A stretch of DNA of 64,000 nt from an uncultured Gemmata sp. (GTDB lineage: Bacteria > Planctomycetota > Planctomycetia > Gemmatales > Gemmataceae): positions 62,001 to 126,000 of the forward strand of contig CALDUT010000016.1 in NCBI GenBank assembly GCA_937924775.1, given 5' to 3'. The number at the start of each line of letters is the position of its first letter. The first letter of the stretch is position 1. A model generated the notes under the pieces. It ran no database searches. It saw nothing but the letters and a program-made list of their open reading frames with translations, and was not told where the DNA came from. Of the stretch, positions 40,252 to 48,531 are shown in pieces. The translations under genes and the position numbers were made by a program.

Positions 40252-41721
40252 ATGAATTGGTTCAGGGTGGTGGTGGTAATGGCGTGCGTGGGGATGGCGT
40301 TCCCCGTGGGGGCCGCTTCGCCCGATCCGAAAGACCTGATCGTTCCACCGGAGGAACTCTCCAAAGCCCGGGAACTTGTTCAAAAACTGGGCAGCGAAAG
40401 CTTCCGCGAACGCGAGGAAGCCCAAGCCGGACTGGCGAAAATGGGCCGCCGAGCCCGGCAAGCCCTCGCGGAAGCTGTCCTCAAGGATACAGACCCGGAA
40501 ATCCGCCTGCGGGCCTCCCTGCTTTTGCCCAAAGCCAACGCCGATGATCTCAAAGCCCGCATCGAAACCTTCATGGCCGATACGGAAGGCAAATACGATC
40601 ACGACCTGCCCGGACTCAAAGTGTTCCGCCAATATCTAGGCGCGACGCAAAAATCCCGCGATTTGTACGCCGAGATTCTCAAATCGCCCTACAATATGGA
40701 ACTTTTCACCGCCATTGACAAAGGCGAAGAAGAAGGTGGCCGCGCCATCGCCGACCGCCGCACCACCATGTGGAACGACATGAACGGCCAGAATCTCCGC
40801 TTCCCGGGCCGGCCGTTCACCCCCAAACAGCCTTCTCTGCCCGACATCGCCGCGCTACTGTTTGCCGAAAGTGTCGTCCCCTCCGAACGTATCCCGCAGA
40901 TGCAGCAATGGCAGTGGATCAACGGCACCCAGTTCATCCATCAGCCGGCGTCCATGAATACGTTGAATAACTCCAACGCCGCCCATGCCGAAGTGTACCG
41001 GGCCATTATCGCCCGCTGGCTGGCTACCCGCACCGATCCCAATGAACTAGCCAACCTCTCATACCAACTGGGCCAAATGCCCCTGAAGCAATTCAAAGAG
41101 TCGCTGCCGCTGTTGCGCCGCATCGTGTTGACTGAAGGTGTGCAGAACTACGCGAAAGGCCAGGCTCTCAATTCCCTGGTCATGTCGCGCGGTAAGGACG
41201 AGGCGAAATTCCTCCGCGACATTCTCCGCAACGAGATTCGCGTGGGCGATTACCCCGACCTCTTCCCCAACGAGAAGAACCCCGATCGCATGATTACCGT
41301 CAACAACGATCAGATGATTCAGCAAGTGTGGTTCGGCAAACCCAATGGCCAGGCCGAAATGCACAACTGCACCATGAAAGATGTGGCCCTGGCCTTCCTG
41401 ATTTCCCAATCCGGTGGCAACATCCGCGACTACGGCTTCGAGACGCAACCCGGGGTGGTCATCAATCCCAATCAACTGGGTTACGGGCAATACGCCTTCA
41501 CCTCCGAAACCAAGCGTGCCGCCGGTTACATGAAATTCGGCTGGAAACAACTGAAAGACCAACTGAACGGCCCCTCGACCGATAAACCCGCGGATCCGCC
41601 CAAGGAAGAGCCCAACCCCGGTGGGCGGCCAGGTCGCCGACCGGGCGTTCGGCCGCTGCCGGCCCCCGTTCCTCCGGTGCAGATCCAACCGCTCCCGGTG
41701 CAGCCAGTACCAGACAAGTGA
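40252..41721 (+). CDS. Secreted HEAT-like protein, second paralogue, with proline-rich tail
   Basis: This 489-residue protein begins MNWFRVVVVMACVGMAFPVGAASP, a signal peptide. It repeats the N-terminal module of its neighbour (LSKARELVQKLGSESFREREEAQAGLAKMGRRARQAL, DPEIRLRASLLLPKAN), then has a longer helical region and a C-terminal Pro/Arg tail (PAPVPPVQIQPLPVQPVPDK). GGGGG seven bases before the ATG at 40252 supports this start over the track frame. It shares a 41-base identical stretch at 40357-40397 with the first copy, a sign of recent duplication or gene conversion. A strong terminator follows. Confidence 0.85.
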   Translation: MNWFRVVVVMACVGMAFPVGAASPDPKDLIVPPEELSKARELVQKLGSESFREREEAQAGLAKMGRRARQALAEAVLKDTDPEIRLRASLLLPKANADDLKARIETFMADTEGKYDHDLPGLKVFRQYLGATQKSRDLYAEILKSPYNMELFTAIDKGEEEGGRAIADRRTTMWNDMNGQNLRFPGRPFTPKQPSLPDIAALLFAESVVPSERIPQMQQWQWINGTQFIHQPASMNTLNNSNAAHAEVYRAIIARWLATRTDPNELANLSYQLGQMPLKQFKESLPLLRRIVLTEGVQNYAKGQALNSLVMSRGKDEAKFLRDILRNEIRVGDYPDLFPNEKNPDRMITVNNDQMIQQVWFGKPNGQAEMHNCTMKDVALAFLISQSGGNIRDYGFETQPGVVINPNQLGYGQYAFTSETKRAAGYMKFGWKQLKDQLNGPSTDKPADPPKEEPNPGGRPGRRPGVRPLPAPVPPVQIQPLPVQPVPDK

Positions 41722-41778
41722 ACCAGACTCTGACCCGGGCTCCGGGATGGATCCTTCGTGTATTGCGACTGAGCAGGT

Positions 41779-41810
41779 ACGGCCGACCTTCCCGGTCGGC
41801 CGTGGTTTTT
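41779..41810 (+). terminator. Rho-independent terminator
   Basis: ACGGCCGACC and GGTCGGCCGT make a perfect 10-bp stem with loop TTCCC, followed by GGTTTTT. It lies 57 bp after the second HEAT-like gene and just before the convergent NadD-like gene. Confidence 0.85.
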
Positions 41811-41816
41811 CCCAAC

Positions 41817-42392
41817 TCAACGCCGGCGGCGGAGCTGCGTACTAGAAATGTCTTCGCGAAAATCGGCTTCGCTTAGGGCGATAAACAGTGGTACGAATTC
41901 GTCGCCCACCTCATGACCATTCCAGACGCGGAAAACGCCCTGCCCGTCGATCCGCCCACCGACAACCAGGCGGCACCCGGATTCCAACAGCCGACGTAAG
42001 GCGGCATCGCGGGCAGCCGGGCTACCGTAGTATTTCGGATCGATCACACGCAGCGCTGTGTCCCACCCGAGGACGAATGCAACTCCAGGGAATAAAGCCG
42101 CTTTTTCCAGAAACGTCGGGGCTTGCGTCAGCCACAGCGGACCCACGCCGACAAACTGCGCCACGCGGCGTTCCACGTCTTCTGGAGCCAGCGGCGGTTT
42201 ATCGACATTGTGCCAACTGAGTTCGAAGTGAACGTCACAGCCCAGCCGCAGGGCGGCCGCACGGGCCAGAGCCGTGTGCCCGCGGTGAAGTGGGTTGAAC
42301 GAGCCGGGCAACAAGGCCCGCGGCGGTGGTGCCGATCGAACTTCGCCGCGGTCGATGCATACCGGGGTTGGGGTCAGCCAAAACCGTGTCAT
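41817..42392 (-). CDS. NadD-like nucleotidyltransferase
   Basis: This 191-residue protein has the cytidylyltransferase-like fold: the nucleotide-binding start LLPGSFNPLHRGHTALARAA, a middle strand VAFVLGWDTALRVID, and the C-terminal motif DISSTQLRRRR, equivalent to the SSTxIR of nicotinate-nucleotide adenylyltransferase. The reaction may be adenylation of nicotinate mononucleotide in NAD synthesis, but a specialised paralogue is possible. About 25 residues precede the fold, so the start at 42392 is uncertain; no Shine-Dalgarno sequence is seen there. It follows argG by 70 bp on the same strand. Confidence 0.8.
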   Translation of the reverse strand: MTRFWLTPTPVCIDRGEVRSAPPPRALLPGSFNPLHRGHTALARAAALRLGCDVHFELSWHNVDKPPLAPEDVERRVAQFVGVGPLWLTQAPTFLEKAALFPGVAFVLGWDTALRVIDPKYYGSPAARDAALRRLLESGCRLVVGGRIDGQGVFRVWNGHEVGDEFVPLFIALSEADFREDISSTQLRRRR

Positions 42393-42462
42393 GCTCGGGA
42401 TGGAATGTCGCGGGTCTGTTCTTCCCCGTTTTGCAGTCGCTGGTCGGTCCCGCTTAGCGACG

Positions 42463-43731
42463 TCAGGAGGCCGACAGCTTCGCCCACGCCGGGGCGGTGA
42501 CTTGGCCGTTGGCCGCCAGCGCCCGGGCACTGACTTGCAACACTCGCAGGAAGCCTTCGCTATCGGCATGATCGAACGAACCGATCGCTTCCATACTCGC
42601 ATTCGCTTCCGAATAGAGCTGATGTGGGACATTTTCGGCCCCGGCGAATTCCGCCCGCCCTTTATAGAGCTTCAGCCGAACGGTGCCGGTGGCCAGGGCC
42701 GTGATGGGGGCCAACGCCGCCCGGGCTATGTGCGTGCCCAGGTCGAAACCGTAGCCCTGGTAAATTTGCTTGGCGACATAAAGCGACAACTGATCGAACA
42801 ATTCCCGGCTGCGCCGGTCGAGAATCAGTTGCAGCAAGTAGGCATACGCGCTGCCCAGCAATTCCATACCCGGGGCTTCGTACACGCCGCGGCTTTTGAT
42901 CCCCACATACCGGTTTTCCACCAGATGGGTGCAAATGCCAATCCCGTGTTTGCCGCCCAACGCATTGGCGGTTTGAATCGCGCCAAAGGCTGAACAGGAT
43001 TGGCCGTTGATAGCCACGGGCCGGCCCTTCTCGAAGCGGATACTCACCACCTCTGGCGTATCGGGGGCCTGAGGGGGCAATACACCCATGCCCGGGGTGA
43101 CAAACCACGGATCGGTCGTGAGGTGTTCGAGCTTACCGGCTTCGTGCGTCAGGCCCAAAAGGTTCGCGTCGGTACTGTAAGGGGCGTCTTTACTCGCCTT
43201 GATCGGTAAATGGTGATGGTGGCAGAAATCGATCATTTCGCTGCGGCCGGGGAATTGTTGGAGGAATTCGCGGTCACGCCAGGGGGCGTAGACTGTGAAT
43301 TCCGGAGCGAGCATATTCGTACAAAGTTGAAAGCGAACCTGATCGTTGCCGCGGCCGGTGGCCCCGTGCGACAACACTGTGATGCCACGTTTCTTCATTT
43401 CGGGCACCATGCCGGCGACAATCACATGGCGACCAATACCGGTGGTGTTCCAATACGCCCCTTCATATTTCGCCTGAAACTGAATCACTTCCAGACCGCT
43501 TTCCGCGATCATGTCGTGCAGCGGAAGGGCGACGTAGTCAGCGGCTCCACAGGCGCGCATTCGTTTCTCGATGGCCTCGAAGTCCGTTTCGTCCGGTTGG
43601 GCGATGTCCGCAGTGAAGCACACCACCTTCACGCCATGGTCCGTGAGCCATTTGGTCACGGTACACGAATCCAGTCCGCCACTGGCCGCGAAGGCAATGG
43701 TCTGCCCCTTCAGATCATGAACCGTGGTCAT
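42463..43731 (-). CDS. argG: Argininosuccinate synthase
   Basis: This 422-residue enzyme joins citrulline and aspartate using ATP in arginine synthesis. The PP-loop FAASGGLDSCTVTKWL lies near the start, followed by HGATGRGNDQVRF (substrate binding) and AYSTDANLLGLTHEAG-like sequence as seen in APYSTDANLLGLTHEAG. Length fits the family. Its ATG at 43731 follows AGGAGAGGAA-type sequence (rev. comp. of tcctctcctt). No other arg gene is in the window; it may be co-transcribed with the NadD-like gene downstream. Confidence 0.95.
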   Translation of the reverse strand: MTTVHDLKGQTIAFAASGGLDSCTVTKWLTDHGVKVVCFTADIAQPDETDFEAIEKRMRACGAADYVALPLHDMIAESGLEVIQFQAKYEGAYWNTTGIGRHVIVAGMVPEMKKRGITVLSHGATGRGNDQVRFQLCTNMLAPEFTVYAPWRDREFLQQFPGRSEMIDFCHHHHLPIKASKDAPYSTDANLLGLTHEAGKLEHLTTDPWFVTPGMGVLPPQAPDTPEVVSIRFEKGRPVAINGQSCSAFGAIQTANALGGKHGIGICTHLVENRYVGIKSRGVYEAPGMELLGSAYAYLLQLILDRRSRELFDQLSLYVAKQIYQGYGFDLGTHIARAALAPITALATGTVRLKLYKGRAEFAGAENVPHQLYSEANASMEAIGSFDHADSEGFLRVLQVSARALAANGQVTAPAWAKLSAS

Positions 43732-43962
43732 TTCCTCTCCTTACCAGCAACAGATCAGCGCCCTATACGCGGTGATAACAATTTACAAAGTTCAACAAAA
43801 AAAACGCCCCAACTCATTTGACAAATCCACTGGCATTGCGCAAGATACAGTCAAGGGATGTGAACATTAGATCATAAACAGGAGCATCGACAAATGCGGC
43901 GACACACCCATGCATCCATTCCCAAGCTTTGAACCATCACTCGCTTAGGAATTATTCCCCGT

Positions 43963-44388
43963 ATGCCGCCGTTTCTCCGCCTGGTCATTCCGGTGGCTAT
44001 CCACGATGACGTTATTGGCCACGCGCAACAGCAGTGGCCCCGGGAATGCTGCGGGCTTTTGGCGGGACGCGTGGCCGATGGGATCGCGGTAGTGTCTGCC
44101 CGCTATCCGATCATCAACGATGCCACCAGTGCTACCGAATACACGACTCATCCGCCAGATATGCTGAAGGCTTTCCGCGCGATGCGAACGGCTGGTCATG
44201 AGTTACTGGCGATATATCACTCCCACCCGATGTCTGAACCGGTGCCCAGCCCCCGCGACATCGCAGGCAACACGTATGGCGAAACGGTCGTCCATCTGAT
44301 CGTAGGTTTTGTGAATTCCCTGCCCCAAGTCCGCGGATGGTGGTTGAGTGCCACGGCTTTTCACGAAGCTGCATGCGACGTGATGTGA
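43963..44388 (+). CDS. JAMM/MPN+ metalloprotease-like protein
   Basis: This 141-residue single-domain protein has a complete JAMM zinc motif: Glu28 in RECCGLLAG and H86-S-H88-P-x6-S96-x2-D99 (HSHPMSEPVPSPRD). Bacterial JAMM domains remove ubiquitin-like proteins or process sulfur-carrier proteins (ThiS/MoaD-like) before use. No such partner or E1-like gene is next to it. It stands alone between divergent argG and convergent thyX. The ATG at 43963 follows AGGAATTATTCCCCGT, a poorly spaced ribosome site. Confidence 0.88.
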   Translation: MPPFLRLVIPVAIHDDVIGHAQQQWPRECCGLLAGRVADGIAVVSARYPIINDATSATEYTTHPPDMLKAFRAMRTAGHELLAIYHSHPMSEPVPSPRDIAGNTYGETVVHLIVGFVNSLPQVRGWWLSATAFHEAACDVM

Positions 44389-44526
44389 GGATTGCAAAGC
44401 AGCTGATGCTCTTCCGCAAGCACAGCTGCCTGATTCAACAATCAGCAATGTTCGCGATTACCGCGGCATCCGGGGAGCCTTTGGAGGGTTATTGGTGTCT
44501 TTCTTCACACTGGTCGGGTGGCCGCT

Positions 44527-45375
44527 TTAAACCTTTTTGAAAGGTGTGGTGACTTCGTAAGTGCCGTCGGGGAGTGGGGTTTTCTGATAGTCTCCGAAAA
44601 GGTTGGGGGCGTCGTGTTGCAAGATGTCCAGGAGGGCACCGGCGAGTTTGCGGATTTCCGGCTCGGCCGCCGCAGAACCCCGCAGCTCGAGGAAATGACG
44701 CAAGGCTCGGGCGTTGGCCGTCACGAAGATCTTGGTTTCGCAAGCGTTCGGCAAGACGCTGCGAGCGGCTTGACGAGCCGTTTTGCGCTGCGTGGTGCGG
44801 TCGGCGGACTCCCCCAACCACCGCGCGGCAAAGGCGGGGTCCTGGAGCTTGTCGTTTAACAGATCGGCCAGTTGAACATACGCGGCGTGAGCAGCACGGA
44901 TGGCCTCGAGCCAACGGGCGTGCAGCTCGGCATCGGATGCGATAATGTCCGGCTCGACATATTCCGCGACCGATTCATCCACGTATCGTTGGCTCAGTTG
45001 GGAGTACGCCCAGCCGGCCCGATGCCGTACCAGCTCATGCGTCAGCGACCGGGAGACCCCCGTGATGAGGAAGTTCCACACGGCATGTTCCAGCACGGAG
45101 CCATGGCCGACATCCTTGATATGGTTCAGGTAGGCCGCGTTACCGCCGGGGCGTGGCCGGGCGAACGACATGTAACAGACGCGGCCCGCCGTTTCGGTCA
45201 GTACCTCGGCGGCCACGTCGGTGTCCGTCTGCCAACTGACACCGTGATCGGCCAAGAAGCGGTCCAGCTCGGCCGCGTTGATCATCTGCTGGCCGAGACG
45301 ATAGACCGTGGGGGCGGTGATAATGCGAATGTCGTTTGTCACTGCTGCCGCCGTTGCCGGAGTTGGCACAACCAT
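44527..45375 (-). CDS. thyX: Flavin-dependent thymidylate synthase
   Basis: This 282-residue FAD enzyme makes dTMP from dUMP with methylene-tetrahydrofolate and NADPH. The ThyX signature is present as RHRAGWAYSQLSQRY, along with GHGSVLEHAVWNFLI and a C-terminal ANARALRHFLELRGS. No thyA is in the window. The ATG at 45375 is preferred to the TTG two codons upstream. It is divergent from the acetyltransferase gene at 45479. Confidence 0.96.
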   Translation of the reverse strand: MVVPTPATAAAVTNDIRIITAPTVYRLGQQMINAAELDRFLADHGVSWQTDTDVAAEVLTETAGRVCYMSFARPRPGGNAAYLNHIKDVGHGSVLEHAVWNFLITGVSRSLTHELVRHRAGWAYSQLSQRYVDESVAEYVEPDIIASDAELHARWLEAIRAAHAAYVQLADLLNDKLQDPAFAARWLGESADRTTQRKTARQAARSVLPNACETKIFVTANARALRHFLELRGSAAAEPEIRKLAGALLDILQHDAPNLFGDYQKTPLPDGTYEVTTPFKKV

Positions 45376-45478
45376 ATGCAAAACTCATCCCAAAGACGTT
45401 GTTGACAGATATAAAGAATCGGTTGTTGTGGTGAATTGCTGCAGTGTATAAGTTGACCTTCAACGGAATTTCCGCTGC

Positions 45479-46384
45479 GTGAATGAGCTTACCTATACTC
45501 CGCCATTTACCGTGTCGCGAGCGGCGGTGAGCGAATGGCCGACCGTGTGTCGGTGGCTGTTTCCCAAAACCGACGCCGCAACCCTTGGCAACCAACTGTC
45601 GCACAGCCGCGATCCCGTGGGAGCGTTTGTCGCTCGCGATTCGGCCGATCAGATTCGGGCCGCAGCACTCGTGCAAGCTCTGCCGGGTGCTTTGGGGGTG
45701 GCGTGGCCCCCGCGAGGGGATTCCCCCGCTGCGACCGTTGCGGTTCTGCGGGCCGCGTGCGAGTGGTTGCGTTCGAACCATGTAAAAGTGTGCCAAGCCT
45801 TTCCGGAAACTCCGACCCCCCCCGACCGGGCTTCCTGGGAACGCTGTGGATTTCGCCTCACCACACAGTTGATTTTCCTCGAATACGATTGCCTCCGGGA
45901 GGGAATTCCTCCCCAACCGCCCCAGTGGGAGTTCACGCTGACGGCCATCAGCGATCCGCACGAGCCAAGCTTCACACGCACTGTTGCGGTCACTCACGAC
46001 GAAACCGGCGATTGCCCAGAGTTGAATTTCGGCCGTACTCCCGAGCAAATCGTTGAAGGGATGGCTTCTTTGGAGGGGCAGTGGTTTTTGGCTCAACAGG
46101 CCACAGACCCGGTCGCCGTGATGAACCTGAAACGCCATGCGGACCGCAACGCGGTGGAATTGCAGTATTTGGGTGTGGTTCCCGCCTATCGCCGCCGCGG
46201 TTACGGGACCGACCTTCTGAAATACGCTATTCTCGGGGCCATCGTGGCCCAAGCGGAGGTCGTTACGGTCGCGGTGGACGCTCGCAACACAGCAGCGTTG
46301 CAGTTGTACACCCGCAGCGGCTTCGTGGAACGCGACCGCCGCGAGGTATGGTTAGCTCACCTGAGCGAACTGAAACGGAAATGA
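45479..46384 (+). CDS. GNAT-family N-acetyltransferase
   Basis: This 301-residue protein has a diverged N-terminal half and a C-terminal GNAT domain at about 190-300: ELQYLGVVPAYRRRGYGTDLLKYAI contains the acetyl-CoA-binding R-R-x-G-x-G pattern, and VAVDARNTAALQLYTRSGFVERDRR is the following helix-strand unit. The N-terminal part may be a second, degenerate GNAT fold. It starts with GTG at 45479. A possible promoter, TTGTTG-N18-TATAAG, lies just upstream. The substrate is unknown. Confidence 0.85.
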   Translation: MNELTYTPPFTVSRAAVSEWPTVCRWLFPKTDAATLGNQLSHSRDPVGAFVARDSADQIRAAALVQALPGALGVAWPPRGDSPAATVAVLRAACEWLRSNHVKVCQAFPETPTPPDRASWERCGFRLTTQLIFLEYDCLREGIPPQPPQWEFTLTAISDPHEPSFTRTVAVTHDETGDCPELNFGRTPEQIVEGMASLEGQWFLAQQATDPVAVMNLKRHADRNAVELQYLGVVPAYRRRGYGTDLLKYAILGAIVAQAEVVTVAVDARNTAALQLYTRSGFVERDRREVWLAHLSELKRK

Positions 46385-46814
46385 TCAGCCCGCACCAGAC
46401 AGCAGTGCCCAAATGGCTCTTCTAATAGAACGAACCGTGCCAATCGAGTGCCGTGGAATAACCACCCAGGGGCGGGGGCCTCGTCAAGTTGGCCCCCGAG
46501 CAGCCACACAGAAACGCTAGGCCGCAGGGGGCAACTTCACAATTTTTTTCCTCCTAGAAGTTCCGTGCAGTCGGAGTTTATCGTTTGCGCCCAACAGCGC
46601 AGCGATGCGCCACCTGGCGCGATTACGGCGCAGACAACGACGGCGCGAAACTCTAGCGACTGCGCTAGCGGCTGTCCCGGCTTTCCTCGTTCAACTGGCC
46701 TTGATACGCGTTGGCGCAGGAGATTCCTGACAGATATTGAAACAGGGGATTTTCTGCACCACACCGGGGATTGCCACCGTGCCGGCCCGACTCGCTAGCA
46801 CTGCCGCAGTTGCA
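46385..46814. other. Region upstream of dnaA
   Basis: These 430 bases contain a GC hairpin GGGGGCC/GGCCCCC at 46474-46497 and a T-rich stretch near 46540. No clear copy of the DnaA box TTATCCACA was found on either strand, although the recognition helix of this DnaA is altered, so unusual boxes cannot be excluded. Part of the region (from TTG 46737) may belong to dnaA if translation starts earlier. Confidence 0.4.
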
Positions 46815-48332
46815 ATGCCTTCCGTACTCGCACAACGGCCTTCGCGGCCAGTAACGGTTCCGTCGGTGGTTTCGCCGGACGCTTGGCCCCAGCGGTTGGC
46901 CGAGGCCGTAATGGCCCGGGTGGGCACTGCGCGATTCAACCTGTGGTTTTTGGGCCATGCGCAGTTTGTGGTGCGGGATAATCGCGTTGGTGTGGTCGTT
47001 CGCAACTGGCACACGCAAGATTGGCTGCAAAAAACCTTCGGGTCGGTGGTGAAGCAAGCCGTTGCAGAAGTGTGCGGCGAAGACGTTGAACTCCAATGGA
47101 TTGTCGATAGCGCCGCGGCGGGAAGCGAAGTTCAGGTTCATCCGCCGTCGCCGGGGACCGACGTCACGCAGCCGCCGGTGGTGCGACCGCAACAAACCGA
47201 TTTGTTCGGCGATCCGGTGGCTCCGCCCAAACCCAAGCTCAAGCGGCCTGACCCGGACGAACTCGCTTGGGCCAAACCGCTGGCCGCGATGAAAACCGGG
47301 CGGCGGTGGAAGTCGCTGGCCGATTTCGTGACAGGGCCTTGTAACCGCGTGGCGTATGCCTCGGCGGTCAGTGTGGTGGAAGAACCGGGGCAGTGTGCCA
47401 ACCCGCTGGTGATTCACGGGCCCGTCGGGACCGGGAAAACGCATTTGCTCGAAGGCATTTATGCTGGACTGAAAAAGCAAAGCGATCAGCGGCCCTGCTA
47501 TGTGACCGCGGAAGAATTCACCACCCGCTTTGTGCAAGCGTCGCGTTTGGGCAAAATGTCGGCCTTCCGGCGACAGTTCCGCGAATGCACAGCGCTTTTG
47601 CTCGACGATTTGCACTTTCTGGTCAAGAAAACCGCGACGCAGGAAGAATTCCTGCATACCTTCGATGCTCTGGTCGCCGACGGACGACAAGTGGTTGTGA
47701 CCACCGATTGTCACCCCCGCCTGGCCGATGAACTGATGCCAGAGCTGGTCGATCGCTTGCTGGGTGGTGCGGTGTGGGGCCTGCTGCCCCCCGACCCCGA
47801 AACACGCTTGGAGATTCTTCGCAAAAAGGCCACAGGCGGATGCCCCTTGATTCCCGAGGCCGTGCTGAAGACCTTAGCCGTCAGCCTTCGCGGCAATGTG
47901 CGGGAACTCGAAGGCGCGGTCAACAGCATCCGCCATTATGCCAAAGTGACCGGCCGCCCGGCCGATCTCGCAACCGCCCGCGAAGCCTTGGGCGAATTGC
48001 TCCAACATGCCGTGCGCGTGGTGACCATGGCCGATGTTGACGCCGCGGTGTGTTCGACACTCCGGTTGCCCAAAGGAACCCTGCAATCGAAGGCCCGCTC
48101 GTGGGCCGTCAGCCATCCGCGGATGATTGCCATCTATTTGTGCCGCAAACACACGGCCGCAACGTATGGTGAAGTCAGCAAGCATTTCGGGGCCAAAACG
48201 CACAGCACTGCGGTGGCCGCCGAGAAGAAAGTTCGTAACTGGATCGACCAAGGCTTGAGTGTGGCCATTGGCGAACGCGAATGGCCGGTCAAGGAACTGA
48301 TCGACCGCATCGAACGCGAACTGCACCGCTGA
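46815..48332 (+). CDS. dnaA: Chromosomal replication initiator DnaA, divergent DNA-binding domain
   Basis: This protein of about 505 residues has all four DnaA domains: domain I (WPQRLAEAVMARVGTARFNLWF), a linker with Pro-rich sequence, the AAA+ domain with Walker A GPVGTGKTHLLEGI and Walker B LLLDDLHFL, and a C-terminal helix-turn-helix domain. The usual signature GGRDHTTV is GAKTHSTAV here, so the Asp that reads the DnaA box is Thr and the Arg is Lys, while the His remains. Box specificity may therefore differ. The start is uncertain: ATG 46815, GTG 46779 and TTG 46737 are in frame. No dnaN, recF or gyrB is next to it. Confidence 0.9.
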   Translation: MPSVLAQRPSRPVTVPSVVSPDAWPQRLAEAVMARVGTARFNLWFLGHAQFVVRDNRVGVVVRNWHTQDWLQKTFGSVVKQAVAEVCGEDVELQWIVDSAAAGSEVQVHPPSPGTDVTQPPVVRPQQTDLFGDPVAPPKPKLKRPDPDELAWAKPLAAMKTGRRWKSLADFVTGPCNRVAYASAVSVVEEPGQCANPLVIHGPVGTGKTHLLEGIYAGLKKQSDQRPCYVTAEEFTTRFVQASRLGKMSAFRRQFRECTALLLDDLHFLVKKTATQEEFLHTFDALVADGRQVVVTTDCHPRLADELMPELVDRLLGGAVWGLLPPDPETRLEILRKKATGGCPLIPEAVLKTLAVSLRGNVRELEGAVNSIRHYAKVTGRPADLATAREALGELLQHAVRVVTMADVDAAVCSTLRLPKGTLQSKARSWAVSHPRMIAIYLCRKHTAATYGEVSKHFGAKTHSTAVAAEKKVRNWIDQGLSVAIGEREWPVKELIDRIERELHR

Positions 48333-48531
48333 GGTCGCGCCGGGTATTGTGCGTTGGGCAAGCGAGTTTCTGGAACGTATTGCCGCGGCTTCTCCTCAAG
48401 TCCGCTGGCAAAGCCGACGCGCCGTGGAACCGAACTCCACCGGCGAGGCGATGATAGCTTGATGAATCGCCGGAAGTTGTCACATCCTGTGGCGACGACG
48501 GCTTGTGCAGCATTCGCCTCAGGTTCGGGCA

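Noticed and set aside
43894-43932. 12-codon ORF MRRHTHASIPKL with GGAG upstream, before the JAMM gene
   Set aside because: Too short to tell from chance and no attenuator structure was seen around it.
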